Counted from the first letter of the stretch, positions 25,049 through 38,582 are shown. The stretch: DNA of 64,000 bases from Nemopilema nomurai (GCA_003864495.1 ML133387.1:2796781-2860780), one strand, 5' to 3'. Notes: generated by a model not told the origin, from the letters alone. A program made the numbers and translations.

Positions 25049-27112
25049 ATGGAGTCGACGCTGCACAGGATTTTGGAAGCCTTCAGGATATCAACCAGCA
25101 AAGACCAAGCAGACTACGCACCCTATCTGCCAAACATCACTGCATTTTCCCCCAAGAGGTCAACGGCAGATAGAAGCGAACGACTGGCAAGAGCGTATAC
25201 TCCGAGCGCGGAGAAGGAAATATGCAGCAAGGATTCCTCGAAGAAAAACCCTCGGACTAGTGAAATCGGCCTTGCTAGAAATATGGATTATCAGGACGAT
25301 AGCGGTCACAAAAATGCTGATATGGTGGCTGGAGAAAATAAAACGCACCACGGAACAGCTGCGAGAACGCGTAAATATGGAGTTTTTGGTAGGTTTTACC
25401 CGCGAAGCTTTAGTTTGGAAACTGATGTATTTGCCACGCGGTCAAGCGATGGCAATTGCACAAGCCACGGATCTTCGCTGTCGTCAGAAAGCAGCGCCAC
25501 AAGAAGAAGTTGTAGTTTGGATATCGAAACAAGGAAATCCAGCTTGCAAAATGATGGACAAAATAAATCACCAGCCACGCGCAGTGCGGAAACTTCAGGT
25601 AATAGCAATTTTAATCAAGCTCTCGAAAACAACAGCTACGAATTGAGGAATTCAAAGCAACGTGTTTACATCAGTGAAAAGCATTGCTACGCTGGTAGCA
25701 GAAACCAGAATAATCGCATTAGCAAAATTGATCATGATTATCATTATGGCTGTACGAATGTCGGCATTAATGGCGATAGAGCTAGTGCAAAGAAAATGGG
25801 TGCTTCTCACGTTAGCAAGGAAAGCGACAAAAATGGGCATCGCCAAAAATTGAATGGCAGAGAAGATCAAGAGCGTAGCTGTGTTTACGACTCAGCCAAG
25901 GAATGCAGCAAGCTCAAAGACTGTGGATCAAAACATCTCTTCCGCAAAACAGACGTCGAAATCGCAAGGGACCACGGGGGTTCCGCACTGGAAAACCAAA
26001 GATCAAGACCGGACGAAGTTCTCCGCTTTGAAGCAGGTTCTGCATCACGTGTCATCAGGAAAGACACTGCATTGCAAATAGAGACCGCAAACACACATTC
26101 ACGGGGATCGACAGGAACGACAGGCGACCGTAAAATTAAACTGGTTCCACTCAGGTCAGAAGCGATGGATGGCATCCAAACTCGGATGATCAAACAGGAA
26201 AGTGTCGATGTGAAAGGCTATGAGCGCTGGATCGCGGCCAGCAATCAAGTCAGATGGCACAGACGTGTCGGCTTTTCAAGATCGGGGCACGAAGGCAACG
26301 TCGAGAGCTTGCTAGGAAGTCAAGGGCAAGTGCTGGAGGGCGATGGTAGGAGAGCACAAGAAGATTGCGGCTTCACAAGTAAGAAGTACTGCAAAAGTGA
26401 TGCAAGCTTTGCCGGAGATTCATTCGGAGAGAGCAGTGGTTACGGAAGCACTAATGAAATAGTGAAAGGTTTTCAAGGAGAAAATTTTGGCGTGGAACAA
26501 ACTGAGCGACGGAGTCATCAACATAAAACAGAGCGCATTAGAAGCACGGAGCGATCGTATTACGGCATTTCCGCAGAAACGCGTCCTGTTGACAAGATGA
26601 GAAGCACCTCTCAAAGTGTGCCAATTATTGAAGTAAGCTCAATGCCTAGCTCCTTATTTGCTGAGAAAAACGATGTCGAAACGCCAAAAATAAAGCTGTG
26701 CGATCACATATTGGAGCCGAATCCAAGCAGAAGAGGCACGGGTCTGCAGAGAGGTTATTCAGAGAACTACTACGTGGACGAGGATGTTTGCACCGATGAT
26801 GTACACTTGGTCGATGCTTCATTGTGCAGCTCTTCGTATCCAGGAGGGCGGGAGTTCTATCTTCTGCAGGAGAACTCATCAAGGCGCCCGTTGAAGCTAA
26901 GACGGGATTCCCCATTTGCTTTTCCACTGATTGAAGAGTTTGCAAGGAATTTCAAGTCCTCTCCTATGCATGGGCCAAATAGACACGGTTTTAACTGTGT
27001 GCACAACAGCGAATTATCTGCTAAAAACATTTATATCCAAGAAGGAGAGAGATTGCGAGCGATCGGCCCAAGAGCTAATGCTATGAGTGTGGGCCGGAAA
27101 GAAAGACAGTAG
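25049..27112 (+). CDS. Intronless gene, 687-aa unrecognised, largely disordered protein
   Basis: One uninterrupted 687-codon frame, far longer than chance in this AT-rich DNA, in a locally GC-richer block. It starts at an ATG in a good context (GAAGGATGG), 18 nt after a possible 3' splice site, so a 5' UTR exon is possible. I do not recognise the product. It is rich in Ser, Arg, Lys, Asn and Glu, has no signal peptide or membrane segment, and looks intrinsically disordered. There is a possible sumoylation-type motif (IKQESVDV, about residue 380) followed by a Trp-containing stretch (YERWIAASNQVRWHRR), and an acidic YYVDEDVCTDD near residue 575. The last ~70 residues (FPLIEEFARNF onwards) are more hydrophobic. 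Overlapping ORFs, including a 208-codon one at 25020-25646, are read as shadows. Probably a lineage-restricted nuclear or cytoplasmic protein. Confidence 0.8.
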   Translation: MESTLHRILEAFRISTSKDQADYAPYLPNITAFSPKRSTADRSERLARAYTPSAEKEICSKDSSKKNPRTSEIGLARNMDYQDDSGHKNADMVAGENKTHHGTAARTRKYGVFGRFYPRSFSLETDVFATRSSDGNCTSHGSSLSSESSATRRSCSLDIETRKSSLQNDGQNKSPATRSAETSGNSNFNQALENNSYELRNSKQRVYISEKHCYAGSRNQNNRISKIDHDYHYGCTNVGINGDRASAKKMGASHVSKESDKNGHRQKLNGREDQERSCVYDSAKECSKLKDCGSKHLFRKTDVEIARDHGGSALENQRSRPDEVLRFEAGSASRVIRKDTALQIETANTHSRGSTGTTGDRKIKLVPLRSEAMDGIQTRMIKQESVDVKGYERWIAASNQVRWHRRVGFSRSGHEGNVESLLGSQGQVLEGDGRRAQEDCGFTSKKYCKSDASFAGDSFGESSGYGSTNEIVKGFQGENFGVEQTERRSHQHKTERIRSTERSYYGISAETRPVDKMRSTSQSVPIIEVSSMPSSLFAEKNDVETPKIKLCDHILEPNPSRRGTGLQRGYSENYYVDEDVCTDDVHLVDASLCSSSYPGGREFYLLQENSSRRPLKLRRDSPFAFPLIEEFARNFKSSPMHGPNRHGFNCVHNSELSAKNIYIQEGERLRAIGPRANAMSVGRKERQ

Positions 27113-30100
27113 TCTACTTTTATCAAGGTCTTTCGCAGATGGATTTTGAAGCTATTTCAAACTGATGAAATACATCTTTCGTGTTTTATCGAAACATGTC
27201 GACATTACGACACATCGTTAGTGTTAAAGAAACCCAGATGTCAGTCTCAGAGCTGCTAGTGGATAAAATTAAAGCAAGCAAGACAAAGGCTCTACAATCG
27301 AAAGACTTCACCTTTCTACTAATTGCTAGTCAATGGGAAGACATGGAGACCTGGTGAGAAGTCTCACAGTTTTGATAACAGGACGACAAAACAAGTTGAC
27401 TCTTCTGAGGGATCTGTTCTTCAGAAATTTTCAAGACTTTTTTGGCCTTAAAGTGAGTGTCAAGCAGAACATTTATTAAGACAATGGGTAAAGCTCTAGC
27501 AGGATCACTTCACATAAGATCGGCTTTAATTCTAATCAAGACAGAACTTTTGATATATTTAATGCTGCTTTTTCTGATAGTTGTTTTTAAGCAGCTTAAA
27601 TATTATGGTGCCATTTTGTGGTTCTATCCTTTAAAGTTATTGTACTGTCGCTTGCCCTTATGAAAAATTCATAGCCTCATCGCCTGTCGCTTGGCTTGTT
27701 CTAAACGTCCTGATTAGCATTTACCACTAGACCTGATTCCAATAACAGGGCGCTTTAGTCCTCCCTGTTTTATGACGTCATTCGCTTTACATTTATCTTG
27801 AATCGCCAATCTCTGCAAAGCACCAATTACAGTAGGTCTTTCGATAAGTGCTCTTTATTGAAGCACCACCTTATGAGCGCGCCTCTTTTTCGTGCTAATG
27901 TTCAAATGATTATCTGGTTTGAGTACGAGAATTTAGTTCCATTATGTCAGAAGCTTGCAGGTACATCAGTCTACGTTGCCCTGAACGCTTGGAGTCACAA
28001 ACTACTTTATTGCAAGATACGATTTCTCAATACCTCTTGATTCGCTTAGCTATCATGATAGCGATTCCCCAACAGTCTACCAAAGATTCTATCACCAATA
28101 CCCTGACTGGATTTAGAATATGAAAGAGATGAGTGATCTTTGTGAAAATTGAAAGCATTGCCTTCGATTTGTTTATCGATGCTTGTTATGCAATGAAATT
28201 TCTTGCAGAGGTGCAAAACACTTGGCCATAGAAAAGCGTAGCTTCCTCTGGCAAATTTAATATACTAACCATGATAGAAGTAGTAAGTAGGAGCAATGAC
28301 CGTTGTTATATTCATTATGTCGTTGTAGAAACTAAATCATAATCACCGACGGTTGCTTGGTGCGATTATTAACTGAGTAGAATAAACGTCTGTCTTGTAT
28401 TTGAATGCCCTTACTGTTACATTGCGGTTCAAATCTTTATTCCTAACAACATTCTATGTTATGCATTCCTAAGACCAATTCTTAAATGACCAAGCCAAGT
28501 ACGTGACATTGAGTGAATAGCTAAGACGGAACTCTGAAAGAGCAGCTCAACGTTGTTTTTCAACTGGAGTATACTGGGGTATCCGATGACGATAAAATTT
28601 GGGTGTTTGGAACGCATCCCCTTCTCCTAGAATTTTAATTATTCTACCTTTAAATTCAACCTTTAGCCACTCTCTTGGGTTACCAAGCTTAAGGGAGCAA
28701 AGAGCCCATTGCTAATTAAAATTCTTGTAAGATAAATTCTCAAACGATACTCAAATTTGTGAATCTTGCTCTAAAATTGTGAAAGCTAACAGGGGTGTAC
28801 CCATTTCACAGCCATTAGTATGAACTATAGTTCTTTCTGATACACCACAGCAAAAACCAAGAGTCCTTTTCACAACTCCTGCAGATTAGGTTGCAGTTTC
28901 TTGCTATCAAAGTCCCAGGAATTTTACTTGTCAATCCTCGAGATATTCCCTTCACGTTCTCCACACTTCTTTGCGGTAAGACATTGCAGTCACGCAGGTG
29001 AAAAGAATTGTTCCTGACCCTCTTAAAACAATTTGAAATTAAATTAGACATTATTTATGAGTTGTCCTCTAGAACAAGTGAGTTTTTGGTGATTAAAATA
29101 CAATAATCTTCTGTCTCAGATCAGTAAGAACAGTGCCGCTTTAGCCCTTCAAGGAAATCCAATTTGACGTGCGATTGGCAAAGATCATTTCAGGGCCAGG
29201 CGTGCAACAACAACGACAATTTAATTAAAAGCCTTACCGAGAATCGATATAAACCGAGAGGGGCTTTTTGCTAGTATGAGAAGCTAGAGCCAATAAGTGT
29301 TTCCCTTGAATCAAGGAATACCCGAAAGGATATAACAGTGAGAAACTGTAAAAACAAAATTGGCTATCAGCTGGCTTTAAATGAGAGAAACACGAAAGAG
29401 AGGCTTTGGCTGATAGACAAGGCGGCCTATTAAGACGAAATAGCTTACACATTGTGAACAAAGAAGGCTTTCTAAGGTGTTTGGTCATTATGTCTGCCTA
29501 TGAGTGAATGAAAGAGTGTGTTTCATGCTTGAGATTTTGATGGTTAAACTTCTTTTCCAATCTTCCACCAAGCGCTACGACGGAAAATTATAGTCATGTG
29601 GTATAGAAATTGCCAAAACAAGCTTCGTATCTTTCTGTCATGCTGACAAAGTCATACTGTAATAAACAGCATGACATAATGTTGCAAAAATTAGTAATGA
29701 TTAGTCTCCGAATACAAATAATATAGTTTAGTGAGAGGTAGGCCATTTTGTATAAAATGGCTGCCGTCAAAAATGTATTTCCAATACTATGCTGCTGCAT
29801 TTGAACTGGATAATGTTATGAAAACCATAGAAAATGACAGGAGAATGACACGAAGATGACATGAGGATTACATAAAGACGAAACGAGAGTTCTGTATCCG
29901 TAGAGGTGTCTCTGAATAACAAATTTTGGTTGAAAATCTGCTTGTATTTAGTTCACTCAGTTAGACTAATAGTAAACGAAATACAAGCTGATGATATGGA
30001 AGTTAGGAATATGTCAGATATGGAGAGCACACCTCCTAATTTATCAGTCTAACGCATTCTAAGAACATAATAATCATGATTACTACTTTTTTTGGCTGGA

Positions 30101-33100
30101 TCGGACTACTGACCCACATTAGCAAACATTCGCATCTATGTCATTTTATACATTATAAATTGTTGCTTATGACATAGCGAATTTCACGTTACTCATTCGG
30201 TCTGGTCTTCTTTCTAGTAAGCTGTAGTCATTGACAAACGTTGAAACTGGTGCGAAGCGAATACTTATTTTGACGTTCAACTTCCCACACCAGGCAAAGC
30301 CAGTGAGCATGTCAATCGCGCTGCACTTTCAGGTTAAAAAAACTGTTGGTCACCGTCCCAGGAGACCAAATTCTAAGGCAATTCTGGGTCAGGAAATTAA
30401 TTTGACAATGCACATCCTTGGGTCATATTGGAGAAAAGACAGCGACCTCATGGAAATAAAACACTTTGGTTCTCTTAAGCACATTTGTACAGAAAAGGTC
30501 TTCAGTGGATTCATTTATGAGCAAGCAAATTGTCAAGACAGCTGTGGTTTATTACACAGGCTTTGTGCCGGTGCTTTACAGTCACTTTGCAATGGAGAGG
30601 GACGGAGTTAACAGAAAGACAAAACAAGCTGTGTGCTTTTCATTCTTGCTGGTATATTTGCACATGATTTTCACCGGAGTCTTTGAATAAAACCTACTAA
30701 TAGGCATGTCAGCATTTTCCATGCACTGTGAACTTCAACCTTCTATTGCTTCTTAGATCCGATGTTACCACTGTTAGCCTTTTTGATCCAGTTTGCAAAA
30801 TAAGAACAGGAAGCATCTTTCTGTTCAATTGAAAGAGTGGTACTGCAACAACTTATAAGGTTTTTAATTGTTTGCTTTCTACAAAAGCTGTGAGCAAACG
30901 CATTGATCGAAATGAACGTTTTTGCGACGTTTTCAACGAGATTCCATGGTTGGTTTTCTTTTTAACTCACCGAACGAGCTCGTTTTGTTGAGCAAGTTTT
31001 ACTCGAAAGGAATGAATGCTTACAGCCTATAGACCTCCTACAAAGGATGTTTAGATTACAAAAAGGACTAAAGTCAACCTCTAATTGCAACGTCAGATGA
31101 TGATGAGAGCAGCAGGCAAAACATGCGATTTATAGGACGAATGCGCGCTAATTATTTCTTGTTGTAGCATTTCTATCGAGCTCTCAAAAATAGCGAATAT
31201 CGAAATTAAAGGCTTGACAAACACCTTGTAAGTGGCCCTGGCCCCCGTAGTTTCACATTGTTCAGAAAAATGCCTTGGACTGAGGGTCACTCTCATCCCT
31301 TTATGGGAAACTTTCCTCCGTTGAGAAATCGCTGCTTTTAAAATGAACTCTTTTATTTATGAATTGATAGAAAGTTCTGCTCATACAAAATTCATAAGTG
31401 CATTTGCTAGAAGCTTTCTGAGAGCCGATGTTTATAGTAGGTGACCCAAGCAGGTCCTTAAACTGTCAAATCACAACAACATGAAGCAAGCCAAGCTCTA
31501 AGTCCCTTTACAGCCATTTATTCGTGAGCTTTGATAGCTCCAAAACGTCGCTGGATATTAATTGCTTACACTTTTAATTAATTGCATCGCAAAGGATCCA
31601 CAATGTTATTATACGGTATTAATCTTGTTAAAATACATTTCCGTGTAATGAATGTCATATTTATGTATGATAACATGCAAAAAACAGGTTATTCTTCGAA
31701 GCAGTGTCGTGTATCTCGTTCGTCGAAGAGAAATTTATGCTTAGCCTCTTCAAACAGAGTGACTAGACCTTCGAGGGCTTATGGATTGCAAGTCTAATGT
31801 GGCAGCTATTTGCTATCAACCTTTAGATATATGCCTGTAAGAGAGGGTCATAACTGCAGGGTAGATGCTTAACTCTATGCCTTCCCTTTTTTATAGTTTC
31901 CTTTTCAATAAGGGATCAACATTTCCATTAGGGATCCAGTTCAGCAATAATGCTTCTTTGAGACACGCATTTCATAATTCAGTCCTAAACCTTAATCTTC
32001 CCTGAATCATAGCATCTGCTAGTTTTCCTCTGACGCCTGGTGAATGGCGACAACAGAACATTATACGTCTCACGAATCTTCTTTGAAGCATAATCAAAAT
32101 GTGATATATTGGCTATACGCGTGGCCTACGTTTAATGAAATGCCTGCACTGTCATAAATATGTCCACTATAAAATCAAATTGAATAGCCAAAATTTAAGT
32201 GCATCGTTTTATTTACAGATTCTACCTGAAATTAGGCCACATTGCTTTAGCAATAGCAATTCTAATGTTTTTCTAATCTTTACATAGCTGGAAAGCGATA
32301 ATAAAAGAAACGCAGAAGACCTTGCTGTTGCCATTTAAACCCACAAACCAAGCCTTTACGTCACAACAGAAGCAATGTGATTAGTGTTAGCATGGGTATG
32401 AAATAATTGTTTGCCAAAAAACATTCCATGTACCAATTTTGCCATTAGATCCAAATATCAAAGTTGTGCATCTAAACAAAACTTTCTATCAAAACATGTC
32501 AACAAGTTCTTCATTCTTGAGCAAAAATGAATAATTCATAGGTGAAGGTCATAGGTATATGAAAATTCTTGTTTTTAGGATTATTCACTTTTGCGCTAGA
32601 CATTATTGTTTGCGGAAAGGTGTATTTGGCACCTTGCGCGATGCGTGAATTAAAGCAAGTGTTCCAAGACTTTTGGTAGAGATTGTAGCTCAAGAAAAGA
32701 TGGTAATCACAGGCCCTCAAGGCTTCTACGAACTATGTTCATTGGTGAAATTTAGATTTTTGTAGCGCAAGCTACACTGCAATACACAGGGTCGTTTAAA
32801 TTATTCAGTCTCTCTTGTATCGAGCAACAGTTATTAGGGAAAGATTCTAAACAAGAATGGTTCTAGGACTGATCCTTGGGAAACTCCCAAACGAACCGGT
32901 CGCAGCCATAGTTTTCGCACTTATTTTACAAGTGACAAAATTCGTCCAACATTAAAACAGAAATCAATAAGCGCGTTTAAAGATTTGCTTTTTTAAAACT
33001 TTCCGCCTTTGGATCTTTTGTTGAATTTATACATTCAGTTCTTATAGATTATTTGGCTTCTACCTAGAGCAAGTTAAGTAAGACATGAAAAGTATTCTAT

Positions 33101-36100
33101 CTACGAGAACTGAGATATAATAGTATTTTGCGGAGACGGCGTCTGAATAGACATGGCGGTCAACAAGAATAGACGCCCACCGGCCACAAGACTGAGTCCC
33201 GATTCTCAGTCTGCCAGATAGTCACGTGACCAAAATCACGCGAAGAGCGCGCAAATGATATTTACCTCTTGCCAATAAAATCACAAAAACAGAAGCAACA
33301 GTCTCGCAAAAGAAATTCTGCTGAACTGTTGTTAATTCGCGCAATGTCAAACAATATCTTCTGTTTTTATTGATAATACGTGAGAAGGATAGCCATAATT
33401 TCATTCATTTCATTTGTGTCGATGTGTATTAAAACCAGACCGGGAGTGGATGTGGACAAAATTTATCCGGATAGATCGTTCACTCTGTAGCAAACAGCTT
33501 TCTGAACGAACTTCATCAACTTTCCTAGGTCTCTTTCCTATCAGGGAACTGTTAACCGACCCAAAGCTTAAACGAAATTTAAAAAGCTCATCTAAAGATT
33601 AATGTGAAACACGACTCCCTAGTTGAGCAGCAAATAGGCCCTAACAGTTCTCAAACTAGTTTACTTAATTGTATACATTGTATTTAAGATTGTAATTTTA
33701 ATTTGTATTTCTTTGATCCTGGAAGGATTCCTTTAATGATATAAATAATGAATTTGAATCAACTTTGTTCTGGCTGCCGCTCCCAAATGCGCGCGGATAG
33801 AGTGGCAAATGCGCGCGCGGTCTAGTGTAAACGCGGCGCCTATTTATGATGCGGATGAAATTGATCCGGCACAGTGTAAGGGTAGCTAGAAGCCGAGTGT
33901 CTTCAGATACAGCGCGTGATCGCGGCTAGTTTCATAGGTTTGCAACGAGCTGCGCTTGTGGGGAATTTCGATAAACCATCCCGACAGCAACGCACGGCCT
34001 GATCGTCAAGATGGAATCAGCCGTCGTCTTCCATTATTGATCGGTATCGGATGGGAAAGACATTTTCCATAACATAATGCAAGCCAAGGGAAAATTCACA
34101 GATGTAGTCTAGCACTTGCAAGGAATCAATTATTATGTAAATCAGTTTTTTGGCTACCACGCGTGTTCCTTTGTTATCCGTTATCAAGAGAAAAAACTGC
34201 GACACTGCTATGCCGTCGGGAATATCCCGAAAATGACCCAGCGTAAACTAAAGTATCACGTGTTACAGCTTCGAGATGACCAATCAGCTTGCAGCAGAGA
34301 GTCACATGATTTGGTGATTCCAGGCACAGACTGGCTGTACCCAGTCCTTTTGTGCATGAAAGCTGACCTTCGCATTTCCCAGGACCGAGCTGACGTCACG
34401 AAACTTATTTTGATTTCTTGATTGGGTTGTCTAGACATGTTACGATATTTCCAACAGTAATTTGACGTAAAGAGAAGCTTTTCTAAGTTATCAAAAGCTT
34501 CCCTCTGAACATGTATCTACATTCGCAGCTTAATTTTGGTAGCAGCTGTAAAGACATCTTGAATGGTTGAATGAAAAACATTGCTTTTAAAAAAAGGACA
34601 GGTCCTCCAATACTGAATCTGTGTTCCACCGCGACAGAAAAAGGCGAGCAAGCACAGGGAAACGAGGCAAGTCATGTCACTCGGATGCTTGAAAACTGTT
34701 AGAAGCATAGGTGCATGAAGACGTTTGTAGATCTTGAATGCCTTAAGCTGAACTAATTTGATAATTCCGTGAAATTAATGTTGCAAACGATAGAAACAAT
34801 TTGAAAAAATCTAAAAGAATTGATTCATTAAAACATTTATTTAAGATATAAAATGCTTATTGGAACTTATTGAGATACAAATAATATTAAGGCTTGGTGA
34901 TATAAAAAAAGCAAATAATGCTAGAAATCATAAGCTAACTTATAGCCTCTAACAAATATTATCTTAATAATTTCACAGCAACGCACCGACAAAATATGTT
35001 TTTGGTCCAAAAGAAATCGACGATAATGCTCATATTGTTTATTCACGTGCTTGTTAGAATGGAAAGATGGTCGGAAACCAAAACCGAGTTCCAAGCGTTT
35101 CCCAAATCTGGTTGGTGATGGTATCAGACGTCGTTAATGAGCGCGCTACTGGAAGACAAAGGAGACACCCTGAGTCCCTGCTAGTTTCATATCCATCTTT
35201 AATCAAGTTTGAACTTCTAGCGATAAACTGATTTGGCTGTCAAAAGCGGTTTTCTGCGATGCCAGAATAGAATCATGCGGATGAAAGTGCTCCACCAGAA
35301 GCCTGATCATAATTTCATGGAAAGACCAAACAGATAGGAACAGTTGGCATTTGAAATCAGCCACCCCACTGGCTTGCTTCGAAAATAGAGATTACTGCTG
35401 GAAATCAACAACCACACAAACCGCAGATAAATGTCAACAGATGCTATTCTTTCCAGATAATAACCCGAAACCCCATCAAATCGAGCGATCACACGTGCTC
35501 GTACACAGTATGGCGGAAACCACGCACGTCTTATGCGCATGTTCGCTGCTACAGCGCAGCAAATGTATATATATTTAAATGGTTTAACGCCGACGCAAAA
35601 GGCCTACGCGCGGGAAAAAAGAGCATTATAAGTGAAAATCAATCAACGAACAACGTGAAGCCTGTAGCTTGCGTAGGCACGGCGAATTAGGCAAATAATG
35701 TGCTCCGCTTGTTGTTTTGCAGTGTGCAAAAGAAGTTGTTAGGCCACCAGGAGGAAAGCAGCGGTTTTAAAAATGGCGAAACTCCATAGCCTTATAAATA
35801 CTTGTTGCCAGTGTAAACTGAGCATTAATTGTACTCTTACACGAGCTGAGAGCTGCAGAAAGCAACAAATGTTATACGAGAGAAATGCCACCATTTTATG
35901 TTCAGGCTTGCAGAATAAATACGAAAATGGTTGCTGGTGACAGGAGTGGCATATAAAGAAGTTAAAATAGCCAGTAATTTGAGAATAGTTGGTGAATTTT
36001 TGTTATTTAAACATTTTCACTAGCAGTATTTAAACTATAAGTTCCCATCATGCTTTGTTTTTTATAAAAGTAAAAACTTAAAAACCATTGTGTAAATTAA

Positions 36101-36934
36101 AGTGTAAATATGAAAATGGGAAAATGAGGAAAAAGGAGATAAAAAGTACCACCTGTCACTACCACCTGTTTGCAGCCTCAAAATCAGAAGAGGAATAGTT
36201 GTGTCCTTGAATTTTTAAAGTAATTTGCTTGGAGAGAGAGCAGAAAATGATAAAAAAGCATATCATCAGCCAGAAACTAAAGAGGGACATTTCAAGGGTT
36301 TAATTCGGACATGTTAGCATCTGGAAAGCTCATGTCTACTACTGTGGCGATGGAAAAGTACATCGATATTAGCCGTTTTGGGTTTTTGTCTAATTGTCGG
36401 CCATCAGGTTTCAGTTATTGCTTGACTTTCTTCATTTCACATCCACAGATTTGTCAACACGTTGTACCAAAGCAATGATGGGGAGAAAAGGCTTTAGGTC
36501 AAAGCACAATGTTCTGATTTCAAAGCATCAATATTGACTAAGGGGGGGGGGGGGGAGGGGCCGGAGACTTTTGCGATTGTTAGGACGTTGAATGTGATGT
36601 ACGAGTTTTGACAGGCATCGTAGCTGCAGCCTGAGCGTCTGTTGGTCCCCTTAGTATAATTAAATTGGTTTGAACTAACAGTTTCTCGAAGCTCGATAAA
36701 ACGCTTTATGCGTTGCAAAAATAGAGCCTTCGTGCATTCTTAGTCGCTCTTCTATCAGCAAATGATCGTAGAACATGGATCAGAAGCACAGCAGCAACTG
36801 ACTATGTCGTCTCTGAATATGGCGCCATATTAGTGCTAATTCTTTTGGAGACAGAAGCAGAGCAAAAGCAAGAATACGCGAAGAGGCGGTCGCTTCCACT
36901 CCTTTTTCCAATCATCATAATTTCCAGTAGCTCC
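27113..36934. other. Nearly 10 kb without a supported gene
   Basis: Many short ORFs on both strands, none with exon-like boundaries or recognisable motifs. A CpG-rich patch at about 33775-33885 contains two CAAATGCGCGCG phrases and GTGTAAACGCGGCGCC, and looks like a transposon scrap. A homopolymer G tract at 36542-36560 produces a spurious Pro-rich minus-strand ORF. Confidence 0.5.
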
Positions 36935-37228
36935 TCATTCTCCCCAGTAGTCATTTGTATGCTTTCTACATTTACCGTCAACGTTTAGTTTTCGGATCGA
37001 TGCTAAATCAAGTACTTTTTTGCTAATTATTCCGTTCATAAGATTTCTGAGCTTGCAGAAAATCAAAATAAATGCCATTGCTATATCTGAGTGCACATGA
37101 AGAAATAAATTGCTTACCTCTTTGAAATGCCATTCCAATCCCCCTGCACTTCCTTTAGCTATCCTTCTCCTTGATTCACTTTCATGAGAATTTTCATTCT
37201 TTCTTCCGAAGTCGAAGTAATTTTCCAT
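36935..37228 (-). CDS. Possible small gene or first exon (MENYFDFGRK...), unknown
   Basis: The minus-strand ATG at 37228 opens a 97-codon frame ending at 36935. Its first 37 codons (MENYFDFGRKNENSHESESR... to HFKE) are charged and look coding, and end at a strong donor-like GAG|GTAAGC at 37117. It may be a first exon of 37 codons (37118-37228) with unfound downstream exons, or an unspliced 97-aa protein. I do not recognise it; it could also be chance. Confidence 0.3.
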   Translation of the reverse strand: MENYFDFGRKNENSHESESRRRIAKGSAGGLEWHFKEVSNLFLHVHSDIAMAFILIFCKLRNLMNGIISKKVLDLASIRKLNVDGKCRKHTNDYWGE

Positions 37229-38007
37229 CGCCAAGATGCAAAAAATTGGCTTTAAACTGGCCGACTGATCAAAAGTTCTGCAGCAGAATTAACAGAGACG
37301 TGTTCTGCTTGCTGACGAGTAACAGTAAAACGTTGGAAAAAATCTTTCAGCAGGCTTCACAGGGCAAATGCCAGGTTTAATTGTCCTTTGGTATCAACTG
37401 CAAAAGAAAAAGATGTTAAGATGGTAACAGAGTTCATTTTTGATCAGATTATATTATTTTCTGCATGGCTGAAAATAGGGAGCTGCACTTCAATAGCAAG
37501 TAGTCTCGCTGCTGATAAATTACAAGCAGCAGAAAGTAATGAGTTACAAGTTACGTTCGAAATACTGTTAAAGGAAGGAGAGACACGTTTCAAGGTTATA
37601 AGGCTATTAGCCATTGCTATAACAAGCCCTTTCCTATTTCAAAATTCTGTTACCAGTATGCAGTGCAACGTGAATTCCAATAGGCCTATCGTGCAGTATG
37701 CTTATTGGTACTGGGCAGACAAGTAATTACCTACATACTATTGAAACACTTTTCTTGTTACGTGAAAATGTCTTTATTCATGTTGGGACTCATGGACAGT
37801 AAAAAACTGAGTGTCTTCAAATTAATTTTCTCGAATTAATAATAAAACTCTATCACAGATTCAATCAAAACATTCTAGGATTTCAATCAAAATTTCAGTG
37901 GTAGCTCAGAAGTCGGCAAAAATCTTCTTGATAAGATGGAAAATGCGTTCATATAACATAGAGCCAAGTAATTGTTTTCTTTTAACCCAGAGAAATTTAA
38001 AAAGATA

Positions 38008-38582
38008 CGGGGCCGGTTAAACGACCTCAAATTAGGTCACTTGTGCGTGCAAATATTCGACCACTTAGGAAAGCGACCTTTTTAAGACATGGCCGGCCGA
38101 ATTTGCGAGCTGCCTCCTGTAAACGGTTATTGCCGGCCAAATATTTGTCAAGCCGTGGTACCGAGGCCAACAAAAAATGGCAAATAAGCAACTAAAGTAT
38201 TGGCGCCAAAAACATTTGTAGCGTGCATTGCTGTTTCACTTGTTGAAAATATGAACGACCTTCGCCGAAGACTGATTGTGGCATTCATGACAATATTTGG
38301 GTTTTAGATTTTAGCAAAGCTTTCTTTAATGTTTTGGAGCAGTGGATGGTACCCACGTTTTAATCGAGAGACCCGAAAAAAAGGAGATCGGGGGAACAAC
38401 TGTGTTTTCAATTATATTTGGCGCCAAGACTTTAGCACTACGCATATCATAAGAATAATGTCACTTGAGCGACCCCGTGTAAACGCAACGCCCAAGTGAC
38501 CTCATTTGTGGCCAGCTTCCATAGCAGGACAAATTCTTCTGCCGACCGAATATACGGCCGGCCCGTGTAAACACCGCCTAAG
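38008..38582. mobile_element. MITE-like element with imperfect inverted ends
   Basis: The left end GGGCCGGTTAAACGACC and the inverted right end GGCGGTGTTTACACGGG are related. Further in, AGGTCACTTG-GCGT appears on the left and, inverted, on the right (about 38031-38052 and 38484-38502). The body is rich in GGCCGGC and GTGTAAAC phrases and has no coding frame. This fits a non-autonomous DNA transposon. I could not define a target-site duplication, so the exact ends and family are uncertain. Confidence 0.5.

Noticed and set aside
25020..25646. 208-codon plus-strand ORF overlapping the 687-codon gene
   Set aside because: It lies inside the much longer frame in another register, with lower-quality composition; it is read as a shadow.
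36494..36718. Minus-strand ORF with a Pro-run (SGPSPPPP)
   Set aside because: The prolines come from the homopolymer G tract at 36542-36560.
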